Assembly: GCF_000255705.1 (NCBI RefSeq)
Contig: NZ_JH636444.1
Location: 201,044-265,043, forward strand
DNA: 64,000 bases
From: Zavarzinella formosa DSM 19928
GTDB taxonomy: Bacteria; Planctomycetota; Planctomycetia; Gemmatales; Gemmataceae
Reading direction: 5' to 3'
Shown: positions 1 through 9,685 of the stretch, piece by piece
Layout: each line of letters starts with the position of its first letter
Position numbering within the stretch: position 1 is the stretch's first letter
Position numbers and translations under genes: made by a program
Notes under the pieces: generated by a model
Told to the model about the DNA's origin: nothing
Database searches by the model: none
Seen by the model: only the letters and a program-made list of their open reading frames with translations

Positions 1-1489
1 TTTCCTCGCCCTTTTTCGTCAGGGCGTCTTTGTTTTCCTCTCGTTTGCCGGAGGCTCCCTCGGCATAGCCTTTGGCGTTGTCCTTTTCTCCCCCTTTGCC
101 TTTCTGCTTGCCTTCTCCTTCTCCCTCGCATTCCTTGCAAAGACGATTTTTGAGTTCTTTCAGGTTTTGAAGGTGTTCCTCGACATCATCCAAATCCTTC
201 AGTTGTTCCTGAAGATCCCCAAGTTGTCCGGCGATTTTCTCCATCTGGTCGGCGACGCCGTCGAAGTCTTTTTCTTCAAGAGCTTTCTTCGCTTGCTTCA
301 TCGCCTCGGCGAGCTTTTGTGTTTCCTTTGTTTGCGCCATTTCCTGTTGAAGATTATTCAGTTCCCGCTCAAGTGATTCCGCGTCCCGGTTTTCCTTTTT
401 GGCTTTGTTGATGAGATCCTTGAGCTGCTCTTCTTTCTTTTTCTGCTCGCGATTTAGCCGGTCAACGCGGTCCTCCATTTGCTGGATTTCCTTCTTAAGT
501 TGCTCGGCTTCCTTTTCGTTCATGTTCTTGTCGCGGGCTTTCTTCTTGAGCCGGTCGGCCTCTTCTTCGGCTTTTTTGAGATCACCTTTGGCGAGGGCTT
601 CCTCAAATTCCTTTCCCGGACCCTCGGGGCGGGCTTCCCCTTTGCCCAATTGAGTCAGCCCCTCAAGCTGCTGCTGCAATTTCTGAAACTTTTCGGCCAT
701 CACTTGTTCGTGCTTCTTTAACATCTCCTCGGCCTTGGCAATCTCGGTGGCCTTCTCGCGGAGTTGCTCCGGTTTGTCGGAGGTTTTTTCTTTGTTGTTG
801 TCCGCGTAGAGCTTTTCCAACTCGGCCTGAAGATCCTGAAGTTCCTTGGAATCCTTGAATTGGTTTGGGCGTTCCGCAGGCGGTTTGATGAACGGCCGGG
901 TGTTCAGGGCGGACTTTTCCGGCCCGGTTGTCTCGGCGGTCTGTTCGGCATTGTCGTCGTTGGGATTTCCCTTGGCCCAACTGGTCATCCGGGCGGGATC
1001 GTAAAAGAACCACACCAACAGGATGGCCGCCACTTGGGCGGGGATGAACAGCGACCGCCAGCCGAGTTGGACCGGAAACTTGTCCCGAACGGCAATCCGC
1101 TCAACCCGTGTGCGGGCATCTTCGATTAACGCGAGCCCGACGGGATTCGCCGCCAGTTCCGGCGGCAGCGAAAATGCGGTGGTCAGGCGTTCTTTCAGGT
1201 CAAAACGCTGGTCAATGGCCAGAGCCGTTTCCAAAGAAGAAGGCGCGGAGCGAAAGGTCCGCAGAACGGCGATGGCGATGGCGATTCCCCCGGTTGAACC
1301 GAGGACAACCCATCGCCAAACCATCGGTTGGGCAATGTTCAAGAACGGCTCGGCCAGCAACCAGGTAATAAAAAACGCCAAACCGATGCCGAAGGCGATG
1401 CCGGCGGTCTGAAGAAATTGTTGGGTGACCAACCGTCGCCGAGCCTGTCGCAACCGGATCTGAAGGCTGTTGACCGGGGTGGCTATCAT
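1..1489 (-). CDS. Membrane-anchored coiled-coil protein, 3' end outside window
   Basis: I translated this frame by hand: from an ATG at 1489 it stays open to base 1, giving about 496 residues with no stop, so the gene continues to the left of the window. The first 160 residues hold two hydrophobic stretches near residues 30-50 and 60-80 and a third near 135-150. From about residue 200 onward it is almost pure charged coiled coil rich in Glu, Lys and Gln, ending in a Gly/Lys/Glu-rich segment. This resembles the large membrane coiled-coil proteins often found in planctomycete genomes, but I do not recognise a named family. It is divergent from the kinase gene. Function unknown; a structural or scaffold role is only a guess. 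Confidence 0.8.
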   Translation of the reverse strand, partial: MIATPVNSLQIRLRQARRRLVTQQFLQTAGIAFGIGLAFFITWLLAEPFLNIAQPMVWRWVVLGSTGGIAIAIAVLRTFRSAPSSLETALAIDQRFDLKERLTTAFSLPPELAANPVGLALIEDARTRVERIAVRDKFPVQLGWRSLFIPAQVAAILLVWFFYDPARMTSWAKGNPNDDNAEQTAETTGPEKSALNTRPFIKPPAERPNQFKDSKELQDLQAELEKLYADNNKEKTSDKPEQLREKATEIAKAEEMLKKHEQVMAEKFQKLQQQLEGLTQLGKGEARPEGPGKEFEEALAKGDLKKAEEEADRLKKKARDKNMNEKEAEQLKKEIQQMEDRVDRLNREQKKKEEQLKDLINKAKKENRDAESLERELNNLQQEMAQTKETQKLAEAMKQAKKALEEKDFDGVADQMEKIAGQLGDLQEQLKDLDDVEEHLQNLKELKNRLCKECEGEGEGKQKGKGGEKDNAKGYAEGASGKREENKDALTKKGEE

Positions 1490-1871
1490 GAAATGCTCCG
1501 AAATGCTCGCCGTTTCGTCATTATGACTGTCTTTGAAACAAGTTCAATGCGATCAAGTGAGATGTCCAGAATTCCGATGGTTCTCGAACCGGGGGATTTT
1601 TCCGTGGCCAATCGATGTGTATCATGGTAATCCAGATGCAGATGCCGGGTATGTTCCGGTGTCGCCGGATTAGGTCATGCTTTTAATCAAAAGACTTTGC
1701 CCAAAATTCACAACTCCTTTCCCACCGGAACGGAGTGCGTGAACTATAAGATTTTGACGAGAGTGATCAAACATACTGCCTCCCGTCTGAAAAAACTGGT
1801 TCCGTGGCAGTCCCCGTGTTCCGCGGTCAAGTCTAGTTCGGCAACAGTAGCAGCCGACAGTAGGTGGGCCG
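1490..1871. other. Divergent intergenic region
   Basis: This 382-base gap separates the leftward coiled-coil gene and the rightward kinase gene, so it should hold both promoters. I see no convincing pair of -35 and -10 boxes, no terminator and no RNA gene. Short open frames here have no ribosome-binding site and look like noise. Confidence 0.5.
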
Positions 1872-4550
1872 ATGCCAGCTCCCACGACGGTTGAAGAATT
1901 CGTCGAGTTGATCCGTAAAAGCGCCGTGTTGGATGACAGCCGAGTCTCCGCTTACATTCAAAAGCTGAGGGAATCAGGCGACGGCTCCAAGGATCTCAAC
2001 TCCATCGCCGGACTGTTCGTCCGTGATGGCCTGCTCACCTATTTCCAGGCGGAGCAATTCCTCCAGGGTCGCTGGAAGCGATTCAACATCGGAAAGTACA
2101 AGGTGCTGGAACGCCTTGGTTCCGGTGGCATGGGGCAGGTCTTCCTCTGCGAACACAAGCTGATGCGCCGCCGGGTGGCCGTGAAGGTCCTTCCGACCGC
2201 CAAGGCCACGGATCCGTCGTCACTGGAGCGTTTCTACCGCGAAGCCCGTGCGGTCGCGGCGCTCGATCATCAAAACATCGTCCGCGCCTACGACATTGAC
2301 CAAGACGACAATCTTCACTTCCTCGTCATGGAATATGTGGACGGCGCCAGCCTCCACGACATCATCCGCAAAACCGGGCCGATGGACCCCACGCGGGCGG
2401 CCCATTACATTTACTGGTCGGCCATCGGCCTCCACAATGCCCATGAAAACGGCCTGATCCACCGGGACATCAAACCGGCGAACATCCTTGTGGACCGGCA
2501 GGGAGTCGTCAAGATTCTCGACCTTGGTCTGGCGAGGTTCTTCAACGACGATCAGGACATGTTGACCAAGAAGTACGATGAAAACGTACTGGGAACGGCC
2601 GATTATCTCGCCCCGGAACAGGCAATCGACAGCCATTCGGTGGACGGCCGGGCTGACATCTACAGTCTTGGGGCAACCTTCTACTACATGATGACCGGGC
2701 AACCCCCGTTCGCGGAAGGCTCGGTTGCCCAGAAGTTGCTCTGGCACCAGACCCGTTCTCCCAAGCCGGTGACGGAATACCGCAAGGACATGGCTCCCGA
2801 ACTGGTTCGGGTGCTCGAAAAGATGATGGCCAAAAAGCCGGATGACCGTTACGAGTCGCCGATGGCTTTGGCCGACGCCCTTCTTCCGTTCACACAAACA
2901 CCCATCGGCCCGCCTCCGGATGAGGAGATGCCGACGCTTTCCGCGGCGGCCATGAATGGCGTTGGCGGTTCTTCCACCGTCACCGCCTCTTCCCGCACGA
3001 TGGTGACTAGCGCCCCGAGAACACCGGCCACCGGGACGGGAAGTGACCGGCTTCGCGCCAGTACCGCATCCATCGGAGGTTCCGGTTCTGGTTCCAACGG
3101 CTCGGCGGTTGCCGATGCCGACACGCAGAAATCAGCGAAGAAACCGCCGCCCCTGCCGGTGATTGAGCCGGTTCCTGATTCGGTTCCGGGGACACCCGTT
3201 TGGGAATCCATCGGCGCGGAAACAGAAGATTCCATCAAGGGTGAAGCCGCCCAAATCACGAAAAAGGACCGTTCCGGCAAAAAGATCGACAAACCGGCCC
3301 CGTCCGGCAGATCAAAACCGCCGGTGAAGCCGAAGTCGTCCACCAAGCTCAGGAAGCCGCCGCCAAAGCTGCCCATTCCCTTGATCGCCGGTGGCGGGGT
3401 TATTTTGCTGGCCGCCGCGATCATTTTGTTCTTCGTGTTCAGGGGAGGAAGCACAAAACCGACCACGGTTGCCACCGGTCCGGATGGCGGGCCGAGGAAA
3501 ATCGTCCTCACCAAGTCTCCCAACGGGATGCCGCTTCATTACACGAGTTTGAAAGAGGCATCCACTCACCTAATCAAGGGCGATCAGATCGTGATCGCCG
3601 ATGATGAGTGGGAGGAATTGGGTGAATTAAACAGGGCCGCCAATGTGACCCTTTCAAGCGCTGAAGGAAAGCGAGTGGTTTGGAAAGCTCCGGCCGCCGC
3701 GAAGCCCGCGCAAAACGCCCTTTTGGGCATTCATAATTGTGATGGTGTCCGGATTTCAGGCATCACGTTTCAAGGGGGCAACCGCGTCGAATACGGTCTC
3801 CGGATCACAGGGCGTTGTGTTGGCGGGATGATTGAGGATGTCGAGTGTTCCGACGCGACGACAGCCAATGTGTTTTTCCGGGATTGCATTGCCGATGCGA
3901 ATCGACCCTTCATGCTGAAGGGTTGCCGGTTCACTGAATCGGGTGGCGGTGTTGGAAAATCGGCCATCTGGTTTGATTCGACGCCGACGCAGGCAAAGGC
4001 CGCTTCGGCCATCCGTCCGGCCAACCGGGAAATCACCGTTCGCGATTGTCAGTTTGGCGGGCCATACGCGGAGGCGGCGATTATTTTTGATGGAAGCATG
4101 GTCGGCGTCAGTTTGAACAACAACCGGATTTGGGGAGCCGCCGATGGCATTCTCTTCCATAAACTCCGCGATGAAGTCGAAGTGCAGGCCACCATCAAAA
4201 ACAACACGTTCTATGGGCTGAAGAACGCGGGCATTCGGATTGCGGACACCGCCACCATCCGAAAACCGGCGAACAAGATCAATGTCGAATACAACTTCTT
4301 CGCGAACTCCGGAAGAGTTGTGTTTGCCGATGGGGATCCGAATAACCTCGCTTTTTTCGTAAGGAAGCCGAATTCGAATTTTCGGAAAAAGGGGATGGAT
4401 CCGGGATTCGTTCAGCTATTCGAGACCGCCGAGATTGAGGTGGATCTGCCGGCTGATCCCGCCAAAAAACCGTTCCTGACCTACGACAAGAACAATCCAT
4501 TGGCCAAAGCCGGTGACGGTAACCCGGTTGGGGCTTATGGCGTCGATTGA
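1872..4550 (+). CDS. Transmembrane Ser/Thr protein kinase with beta-helix ectodomain
   Basis: This 892-residue protein has a short N-terminal helical region, then a Hanks-type kinase domain (about 76-345): glycine loop GSGGMG at 83-88, ATP lysine K105, catalytic loop HRDIKPAN with D199, a DLG variant of the DFG motif at D217, and an APE motif. A Pro/Ser-rich linker follows, then one transmembrane helix near 503-524. The remaining 350 residues look like a right-handed beta-helix (repeated short N-x-I/F turns, as in pectate-lyase-like folds). The topology suggests a cytoplasmic kinase with an external or periplasmic sensor. Such fusions are common in Planctomycetes; the ligand is unknown. The start is the ATG preceded by a purine-rich GGTGGG stretch. 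Confidence 0.9.
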   Translation: MPAPTTVEEFVELIRKSAVLDDSRVSAYIQKLRESGDGSKDLNSIAGLFVRDGLLTYFQAEQFLQGRWKRFNIGKYKVLERLGSGGMGQVFLCEHKLMRRRVAVKVLPTAKATDPSSLERFYREARAVAALDHQNIVRAYDIDQDDNLHFLVMEYVDGASLHDIIRKTGPMDPTRAAHYIYWSAIGLHNAHENGLIHRDIKPANILVDRQGVVKILDLGLARFFNDDQDMLTKKYDENVLGTADYLAPEQAIDSHSVDGRADIYSLGATFYYMMTGQPPFAEGSVAQKLLWHQTRSPKPVTEYRKDMAPELVRVLEKMMAKKPDDRYESPMALADALLPFTQTPIGPPPDEEMPTLSAAAMNGVGGSSTVTASSRTMVTSAPRTPATGTGSDRLRASTASIGGSGSGSNGSAVADADTQKSAKKPPPLPVIEPVPDSVPGTPVWESIGAETEDSIKGEAAQITKKDRSGKKIDKPAPSGRSKPPVKPKSSTKLRKPPPKLPIPLIAGGGVILLAAAIILFFVFRGGSTKPTTVATGPDGGPRKIVLTKSPNGMPLHYTSLKEASTHLIKGDQIVIADDEWEELGELNRAANVTLSSAEGKRVVWKAPAAAKPAQNALLGIHNCDGVRISGITFQGGNRVEYGLRITGRCVGGMIEDVECSDATTANVFFRDCIADANRPFMLKGCRFTESGGGVGKSAIWFDSTPTQAKAASAIRPANREITVRDCQFGGPYAEAAIIFDGSMVGVSLNNNRIWGAADGILFHKLRDEVEVQATIKNNTFYGLKNAGIRIADTATIRKPANKINVEYNFFANSGRVVFADGDPNNLAFFVRKPNSNFRKKGMDPGFVQLFETAEIEVDLPADPAKKPFLTYDKNNPLAKAGDGNPVGAYGVD

Positions 4551-4660
4551 GCAGACTAGGATAACGGAGGGCGATTCCAACCGCCCAGCCAACCGGGCTT
4601 GACCGGATTGCCGGATTCAACGACAAGATGGTTGTTCGTTGAATCCCGGAGTCCGTCGGC

Positions 4661-6343
4661 ATGTTGTCACCAACCGTTTTGTCAAGTTTTGGCATCGCGC
4701 CGTCAATTCATCATTCGCAAGTTCGCCCGTGGAATTTCACGAAGCTCACCGTTCTATTCGTCGGACTACTGACGGCCTTTCGCATCGCTTACATTTTTTT
4801 CTGGTGTCCCTACGATCTCGCGCCGGACGAGGCCCATTACTGGGATTGGTCCCGACATCTCGACTGGAGCTACTACAGCAAGGGACCATTGGTCGCTTGG
4901 CTGATTCGCGGCAGTGTTGAACTGTTCGGCGGGATATCGCTAGCGGCGCAGGGCACGATGACGGCGGCCGTCCGTGTCCCGGCGGCGTTGTGCGGCGGGT
5001 TGTTTTTGTTGGGAATTTACCGGCTTGCTCAATCTACCTTGGAATCGGGCCGGTTGGCATTTTGGTGTGCCGCCCTGGCGGCCGTGATGCCAGCCGTCAA
5101 CGCCTTTTCACTCATCATGACCATCGACGCCCCGTATCTGGCGTGCTGGGTTTGGGCGATGGTTTTTGGTTTTGAGGCCATGCGGGACAACCGGCGATGG
5201 AAGTGGCTTGCCGCGGGGTTTGTGGCGGCCCTTGGCATCCTCGCCAAATACACGATGGCTGTCTGGCTTGGTTCTTTTGTTCTGTTTTTGCTCGTCAATC
5301 CCCTTCGTCGCTCGTTGCTGCTCACGATGAATTTCTGGTTGATGGTGTTCATGGCCTCATTGAGCGCCTTGCCAATCCTCATTTGGAACAGTTCGCACGA
5401 ATGGGTCACATTTAGGCATGTGGCTGGCCAGGCCGGGGTTGGAGGGCCGCAAACTGCAGGGCTTCGATGGGCGGGGCCGTTTGAATTTGTTGGCAGCCAG
5501 GCGGCGTTGTTGCTGGGTTATTGGTTTGTGATTGGTCTCCAAGCCATGTGGGCCAATCGACCCGGCCAGAGAGTCGAAACTCCGCTGAGTTACCTTTGGT
5601 GGATGAGCGTCCCCACGCTGGCGCTGTTCACGGTGGTCAGTCTGAAGGCCCCAATCCAGTTGAATTGGCCTGCGGGGGCCTATGTGGGCGGGACAGTGTT
5701 GGTGGTTGATTTTCTCCGGCGAACCTTGCCGCTGGCCGGAAGAAGGCGTCGGCAATTGGTTTTTGGCTTGCTCGGGACTTTTTTGTTTATCGGTGGACTC
5801 GGAACGGTTATCATTCACGAATCCCGGTGGATGACGCGGCAGATTGCCCGATTCCTCCCGCCGGACTCTCCCGAAAAACCAACCCGAATTCGCCAATTTG
5901 ACCCGGCTGCGCGCCTCAAAGGCTGGCAGCATCTGGCGGGCGAACTTGACCGAATCCGGCGAGAGTTTCGGGAATCCGGGCAGGATGATCCGATTTTGGC
6001 GGGTTTGCGGTGGGATTTGCCGGGCGAAATGGGATTTTATTGCGAAGGTCACCCGTCTGTTTATTCGTTAGGTCTTGCAATGGGTGATCGTCACAGTCAG
6101 TACGATTGGTGGCGTCCCAATCCCTTGACTGACGCGCAAGAATTCCAAGGGAAGACGTTCGTGTTCGTCGGTGTCCCCGGAGTCGAATTTGCCTTGGAAG
6201 GCGCGTTCGATCAAGTGGACCCCCCTGTTGTGGTCACCCACCACGAAGGGGATCGGGCGGCGGCTCAGTGGTATGTGTGGGTTTGCCGGGGCTATCAGGG
6301 CTTCGGAAACCCCGCCAACTTCCAGGCTGGTTCCCGACATTAA
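4661..6343 (+). CDS. GT39-type membrane glycosyltransferase (ArnT/PMT-like)
   Basis: This 560-residue polytopic protein has roughly 9-11 hydrophobic helices, mostly before residue 400. The first luminal loop carries the Asp-Glu pair (D56, E57 in a PDEAHYWDW context) that is the catalytic signature of the PMT/ArnT/GT39 superfamily. These enzymes use polyprenyl-phosphate sugars to modify lipids or proteins on the outer face of the membrane. The C-terminal 150 residues form a soluble tail. It starts 111 bases after the kinase gene in the same direction, so co-transcription is possible. The exact donor and acceptor cannot be told from sequence. An internal start closer to the first helix is possible. 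Confidence 0.85.
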   Translation: MLSPTVLSSFGIAPSIHHSQVRPWNFTKLTVLFVGLLTAFRIAYIFFWCPYDLAPDEAHYWDWSRHLDWSYYSKGPLVAWLIRGSVELFGGISLAAQGTMTAAVRVPAALCGGLFLLGIYRLAQSTLESGRLAFWCAALAAVMPAVNAFSLIMTIDAPYLACWVWAMVFGFEAMRDNRRWKWLAAGFVAALGILAKYTMAVWLGSFVLFLLVNPLRRSLLLTMNFWLMVFMASLSALPILIWNSSHEWVTFRHVAGQAGVGGPQTAGLRWAGPFEFVGSQAALLLGYWFVIGLQAMWANRPGQRVETPLSYLWWMSVPTLALFTVVSLKAPIQLNWPAGAYVGGTVLVVDFLRRTLPLAGRRRRQLVFGLLGTFLFIGGLGTVIIHESRWMTRQIARFLPPDSPEKPTRIRQFDPAARLKGWQHLAGELDRIRREFRESGQDDPILAGLRWDLPGEMGFYCEGHPSVYSLGLAMGDRHSQYDWWRPNPLTDAQEFQGKTFVFVGVPGVEFALEGAFDQVDPPVVVTHHEGDRAAAQWYVWVCRGYQGFGNPANFQAGSRH

Positions 6344-6365
6344 CCAGTATTCAACTGAGTGAACA

Positions 6366-6611
6366 ATGGATCGTTCGCATCTTGTTTGTGCCCAATGCCA
6401 ATGGACTTGGCCGCTGCAAAGCCGAATCGATTTCTTCGAGGGGCAGGCCTTGGAATCCGTGGCTTGTCCCCAATGCAATGCCCTCGCTTTGCGGGTGGTT
6501 TCGGTTCGGCAGCAGTCCCGGCGGTTTCGGAACCAAGTCGTGATCCGGGATGTGAATGAAACGCCGGTCGGGGAGATTCAAGCCTTGGCCGCGCGTGAAA
6601 TCACATCCTGA
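6366..6611 (+). CDS. Small zinc-ribbon-like protein
   Basis: This 81-residue protein carries two Cys pairs, C8-x2-C11 and C34-x2-C37, the pattern of a single zinc ribbon. The rest is a short basic/acidic tail with no other recognisable domain. It starts 22 bases after the glycosyltransferase stop, and its last 34 bases overlap the end of the convergent GT4 gene on the other strand. Role unknown; zinc ribbons of this size are often nucleic-acid or protein adaptors. It could be a chance frame, but the Cys spacing and position after a gene argue for a real one. Confidence 0.6.
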   Translation: MDRSHLVCAQCQWTWPLQSRIDFFEGQALESVACPQCNALALRVVSVRQQSRRFRNQVVIRDVNETPVGEIQALAAREITS

Positions 6612-7834
6612 AATGTTTTCCGCACGAGATCGATCTTTTCACTCCATTGGAATTCGGGATCGATTCGTGCGTGACCATTTTCGCCCCACTTTTTCCGGCG
6701 TTCCGGGCGGGCGGCCAATTCGATAAGCCCGCCCCCCAATTGATCCAAATCGCCGCACTCGACCAGCAAGCCGTCTTCCCGATGCCGGATCAGGTTGGCG
6801 ACACCGCCAGCCCGGTAGCCTACCACCGGCAGCTTGTTTGCCCACGCTTCGAGATACACCAACCCGAAGGAGTCGCTTCGGGAGGGCATGCAAAACACAT
6901 CGCACGCGGCAAAAAAATTCCGTTTGTCGAATTCATCGATCTCACCAAGCTGCCGGACTTGCGGAATCGTGTGAAGGCTCTTTTCCACCTCCAAAAAGTT
7001 CGGCATCCGGGAACCGGCCAGTAACAAGTGCATGTCCGGCCGGCCGGGGGCGATTTGATGAAACACCCGTAGAAGATCAACCGTCCCTTTCTCGACGCTC
7101 TGATTGGCCAGATGCCCCACGACGAATGCGGAGTGCGGAATCTTCCATTTGTTGCGCGCTGTCCGACGATCCCCGCCGGTGCATTCCATCTCGGCCACGC
7201 CGAGTCCTTGGATTGTCACTCGTTGGGCTGGCACGCCGATGTCAAGAACCGCTTGATGTTCGGTCGGCGTTTGCACCAACACATGGTCGGCTTCATGGAG
7301 CAACCAACGCAGAGCTGGAATCGTGTAAGCCCGCCGGAGGGGATCATCCGGGTCATCCGGGTCGCCAAGATGCAAAAACGGGGTGATTACCAGCGGTTTG
7401 TTCAACCGTCGGGCGAGTTTCCATGCCGAGGCGAGGATGCCGCCGTAGGGAAACGCGCAAGCATGAATCACATCAACATCCGTCGAGGCATGTCGGACGG
7501 CCTGCCACATGCGGCGGGATTGCGGCGAACTGGGGATGTTTCTCAATTGGGTGGGGCGATGGGGAATCAGGGTCATCGCCTTCAGCAGATATTTCCGGCC
7601 GGGGATTCGCATCGACAGCCGGTATCGCCGGACGCGGACGCCGTCCTCCATCCGTTCTTCCAAGGGTAATTCTCGGAAGCCACGTTTCCACATCGCCTCC
7701 AGATCAATGGCCGTCGTCGTCCACACGGTGACATCGTCGCCACGAGAGACAAGCCCCCGGCTCAGGCGGTCGATCCAAGCCTCCGCGCCGCCGCGGGCCG
7801 GGGGATATCGGTGGACGAACTGGGCAACCCGCAT
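6578..7834 (-). CDS. GT4-family glycosyltransferase
   Basis: This 418-residue GT-B protein begins with the RVAQFVHRYPPARGGAE pattern typical of GT4 enzymes, where the glycine-rich loop contacts the acceptor. The C-terminal Rossmann half carries the nucleotide-sugar region SRSDSFGLVYLEAWA. The first position of the usual E-x7-E motif is Asp here. Such enzymes transfer a sugar from a nucleotide sugar to cell-surface glycans. It is divergent from the aminotransferase gene (80-base gap) and converges with the zinc-ribbon gene. With the GT39 protein and the ABC exporter about 16 kb away it hints at surface polysaccharide production, but no complete pathway is present. Confidence 0.88.
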   Translation of the reverse strand: MRVAQFVHRYPPARGGAEAWIDRLSRGLVSRGDDVTVWTTTAIDLEAMWKRGFRELPLEERMEDGVRVRRYRLSMRIPGRKYLLKAMTLIPHRPTQLRNIPSSPQSRRMWQAVRHASTDVDVIHACAFPYGGILASAWKLARRLNKPLVITPFLHLGDPDDPDDPLRRAYTIPALRWLLHEADHVLVQTPTEHQAVLDIGVPAQRVTIQGLGVAEMECTGGDRRTARNKWKIPHSAFVVGHLANQSVEKGTVDLLRVFHQIAPGRPDMHLLLAGSRMPNFLEVEKSLHTIPQVRQLGEIDEFDKRNFFAACDVFCMPSRSDSFGLVYLEAWANKLPVVGYRAGGVANLIRHREDGLLVECGDLDQLGGGLIELAARPERRKKWGENGHARIDPEFQWSEKIDLVRKTFQDVISRAAKA

Positions 7835-7914
7835 GCGTGAACCTTCTCGGACGGTGCGGGCGTCATACGATGAGCAACATTCGCCCGCCCTGATTGTCTG
7901 GAGTCGTTGGGACC

Positions 7915-9111
7915 ATGATCCTTATCTCGAAGCTGGCCGCGTCCGTTCAACCATCCGCCACTCTGGCCGCCGGGGCCAAGGCGAAACAGATGAAAGCCGC
8001 CGGCATCCGGGTGTTTGACTTCAGCATCGGCGAGCCGGACTTCCCGACGCCCCAGCACATTTGCGACGCCGCCGACAAGGCGATGGCCGCCGGCCACACG
8101 CACTATACGCCGGTCAACGGCATCCCCGAACTGAAGGCCGCCATCTGCCGGTGGTACAAGCGGTATCACCAATTCGACATCACCCCGGACATGGTGATTG
8201 TGTCCAACGGGGCCAAGCACTCGATTCACAACACCCTGTCGGCGACGCTGAATCCCGGCGATGAAGTCGTGATTCCCGCCCCGTATTGGGTGAGTTATAG
8301 CGACCTGGTGGCCATGACGGGAGCCGTCCCGGTGATCGTCCCCACGACGGCCGCCTCCGGCTTCAAGATGTCCCCCGCCCAACTGAAGGCGGCCATCACG
8401 CCCCGCACCAAGTTGCTGATGATTAACTCGCCGAACAACCCGACGGGAACCGTTTATTCCCGCGAGGAATTGCTCGCCCTCGCGGATGTGATTCTCGAAA
8501 CGAACGTCAGCGTCCTCAGCGATGAAATTTACGAACAACTGGTTTACGGAACTGCGAAGCCGACGTGTTTCGCCGCGTTGAAGCCCGAACTGCGGGAACG
8601 CACCATCACGATCAGCGGGGCGAGCAAAAGCTACGCAATGACCGGCTGGCGGATGGGTTGGGCCATTGCCGTGAAACCTCTCGTCGATGCGATGGGCAAC
8701 GTGCAGAGTCAGCAAACAAGCTGTCCCTCCAGCGTGAGCCAATACGCCTTGCTGGCCGCCTTGGACGGACCGCAAGAATGCGTGGAAGAGATGCGAAAGC
8801 AATTCGAGGTCCGGCGAAACCTCGTTTATGACAAGCTGAGCAAGATTCCGGGGGTCACCTTCCCGAAGACGGAGGGGGCGTTTTACGTCTTCTTCGATGT
8901 GTCTTCCTACTTCGGCAAAACCATCTCCGGCGTCAAGATCACCGATTCGTTCTCATTCAGCAAAGCCTGTCTGGAGAACGCCCATGTGAACTTGGTCCCC
9001 GGCTCGGCGTTCGGCGCCGAGGGATTTGTCCGGATGTCGTATGCCAGCGCCAACAGTGAATTGGAAGAAGGAACCGATGCTCTCGCCAAATGGCTGGCGA
9101 CCGCCTCATGA
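7915..9111 (+). CDS. PLP-dependent class I aminotransferase (aspartate aminotransferase type)
   Basis: This 398-residue protein has all hallmarks of the Ib aspartate aminotransferase group: the N-terminal PSATLAAGAKAKQMKAAG helix, FSIGEPDFPTP substrate loop, NSPNNPTGT, and the PLP lysine K238 in SGASKSYAMTGWRMGW. It would catalyse reversible amino transfer between aspartate (or a similar amino acid) and 2-oxoglutarate in the cytoplasm. I chose the ATG at 7915 because family members start about ten residues before the PSATL motif; an upstream TTG at 7894 is in frame but less likely. Whether the substrate is aspartate, prephenate or another acid cannot be decided here. Confidence 0.93.
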   Translation: MILISKLAASVQPSATLAAGAKAKQMKAAGIRVFDFSIGEPDFPTPQHICDAADKAMAAGHTHYTPVNGIPELKAAICRWYKRYHQFDITPDMVIVSNGAKHSIHNTLSATLNPGDEVVIPAPYWVSYSDLVAMTGAVPVIVPTTAASGFKMSPAQLKAAITPRTKLLMINSPNNPTGTVYSREELLALADVILETNVSVLSDEIYEQLVYGTAKPTCFAALKPELRERTITISGASKSYAMTGWRMGWAIAVKPLVDAMGNVQSQQTSCPSSVSQYALLAALDGPQECVEEMRKQFEVRRNLVYDKLSKIPGVTFPKTEGAFYVFFDVSSYFGKTISGVKITDSFSFSKACLENAHVNLVPGSAFGAEGFVRMSYASANSELEEGTDALAKWLATAS

Positions 9112-9130
9112 TTGATCGGGAGATTTTTTG

Positions 9131-9679
9131 ATGAACGCCCCTGAGTTGATTCGGCTGATGCACCGTCACCGGGCATGGGTGACGGCGAGGTTATTGAACG
9201 CGGTCCGGCCGTTGACGGAGGAGCAACTCCGTCAACCTTTTGCCATCGGCCAAGGTTCCGTTTGGCAATCACTTCTTCATCTCTATGCCGCGGAATACGT
9301 CTGGCTTGATGCGTTGAAGGGAGACGAACACGCCACCTTGCCGGGTGATATCCCCGGCCGTTTGCCGGGAAATCAACTCGGTGAAGGGGGAATCAAAGGC
9401 TTTCCCGAATTGGAACAAAAGTGGGGCGTTCTGGATAAACGGTGGGATGATTACTTAAGCGGTCTCACCGAAACATCACTTGATGAGACCGTTTTCAAAG
9501 TCAGCACCAGTTCCGGGCACGGCCTCCGTTTCGGCACGAAGCGGGCTGAAATTCTCGTCCATGTCTGCACCCATGCCCAATACACCGTGGCCCAGACCGT
9601 CAACATGATTCGGCAAGCGGGAGGCGCCTCGCTTCCCGATGTCATGATGATTACCCTGGCCCGGCTGGGCGCCAACTGA
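9131..9679 (+). CDS. DinB-like four-helix-bundle protein
   Basis: This 182-residue protein fits the DinB/YfiT-like fold: a first helix with H50 in SLLHLYAAEYVWLDAL, and a late helix with H-x3-H in HVCTHAQYTVAQ, together the usual three-His metal site. Members are often thiol-dependent transferases or stress proteins, but most are uncharacterised. It follows the aminotransferase after 19 bases, suggesting one transcript. I chose the ATG at 9131, directly after an in-frame TTG at 9128. Confidence 0.75.
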   Translation: MNAPELIRLMHRHRAWVTARLLNAVRPLTEEQLRQPFAIGQGSVWQSLLHLYAAEYVWLDALKGDEHATLPGDIPGRLPGNQLGEGGIKGFPELEQKWGVLDKRWDDYLSGLTETSLDETVFKVSTSSGHGLRFGTKRAEILVHVCTHAQYTVAQTVNMIRQAGGASLPDVMMITLARLGAN

Positions 9680-9685
9680 ACGGGC

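Noticed and set aside
663..1013. 116-residue minus-strand frame in the first kilobase
   Set aside because: A different minus-strand frame from 1489 to base 1 is open over the whole region and gives a coherent membrane coiled-coil protein.
2220..3523. Long minus-strand frames antisense to the kinase
   Set aside because: GC-rich codon bias leaves antisense frames open; the plus strand has a full kinase domain.
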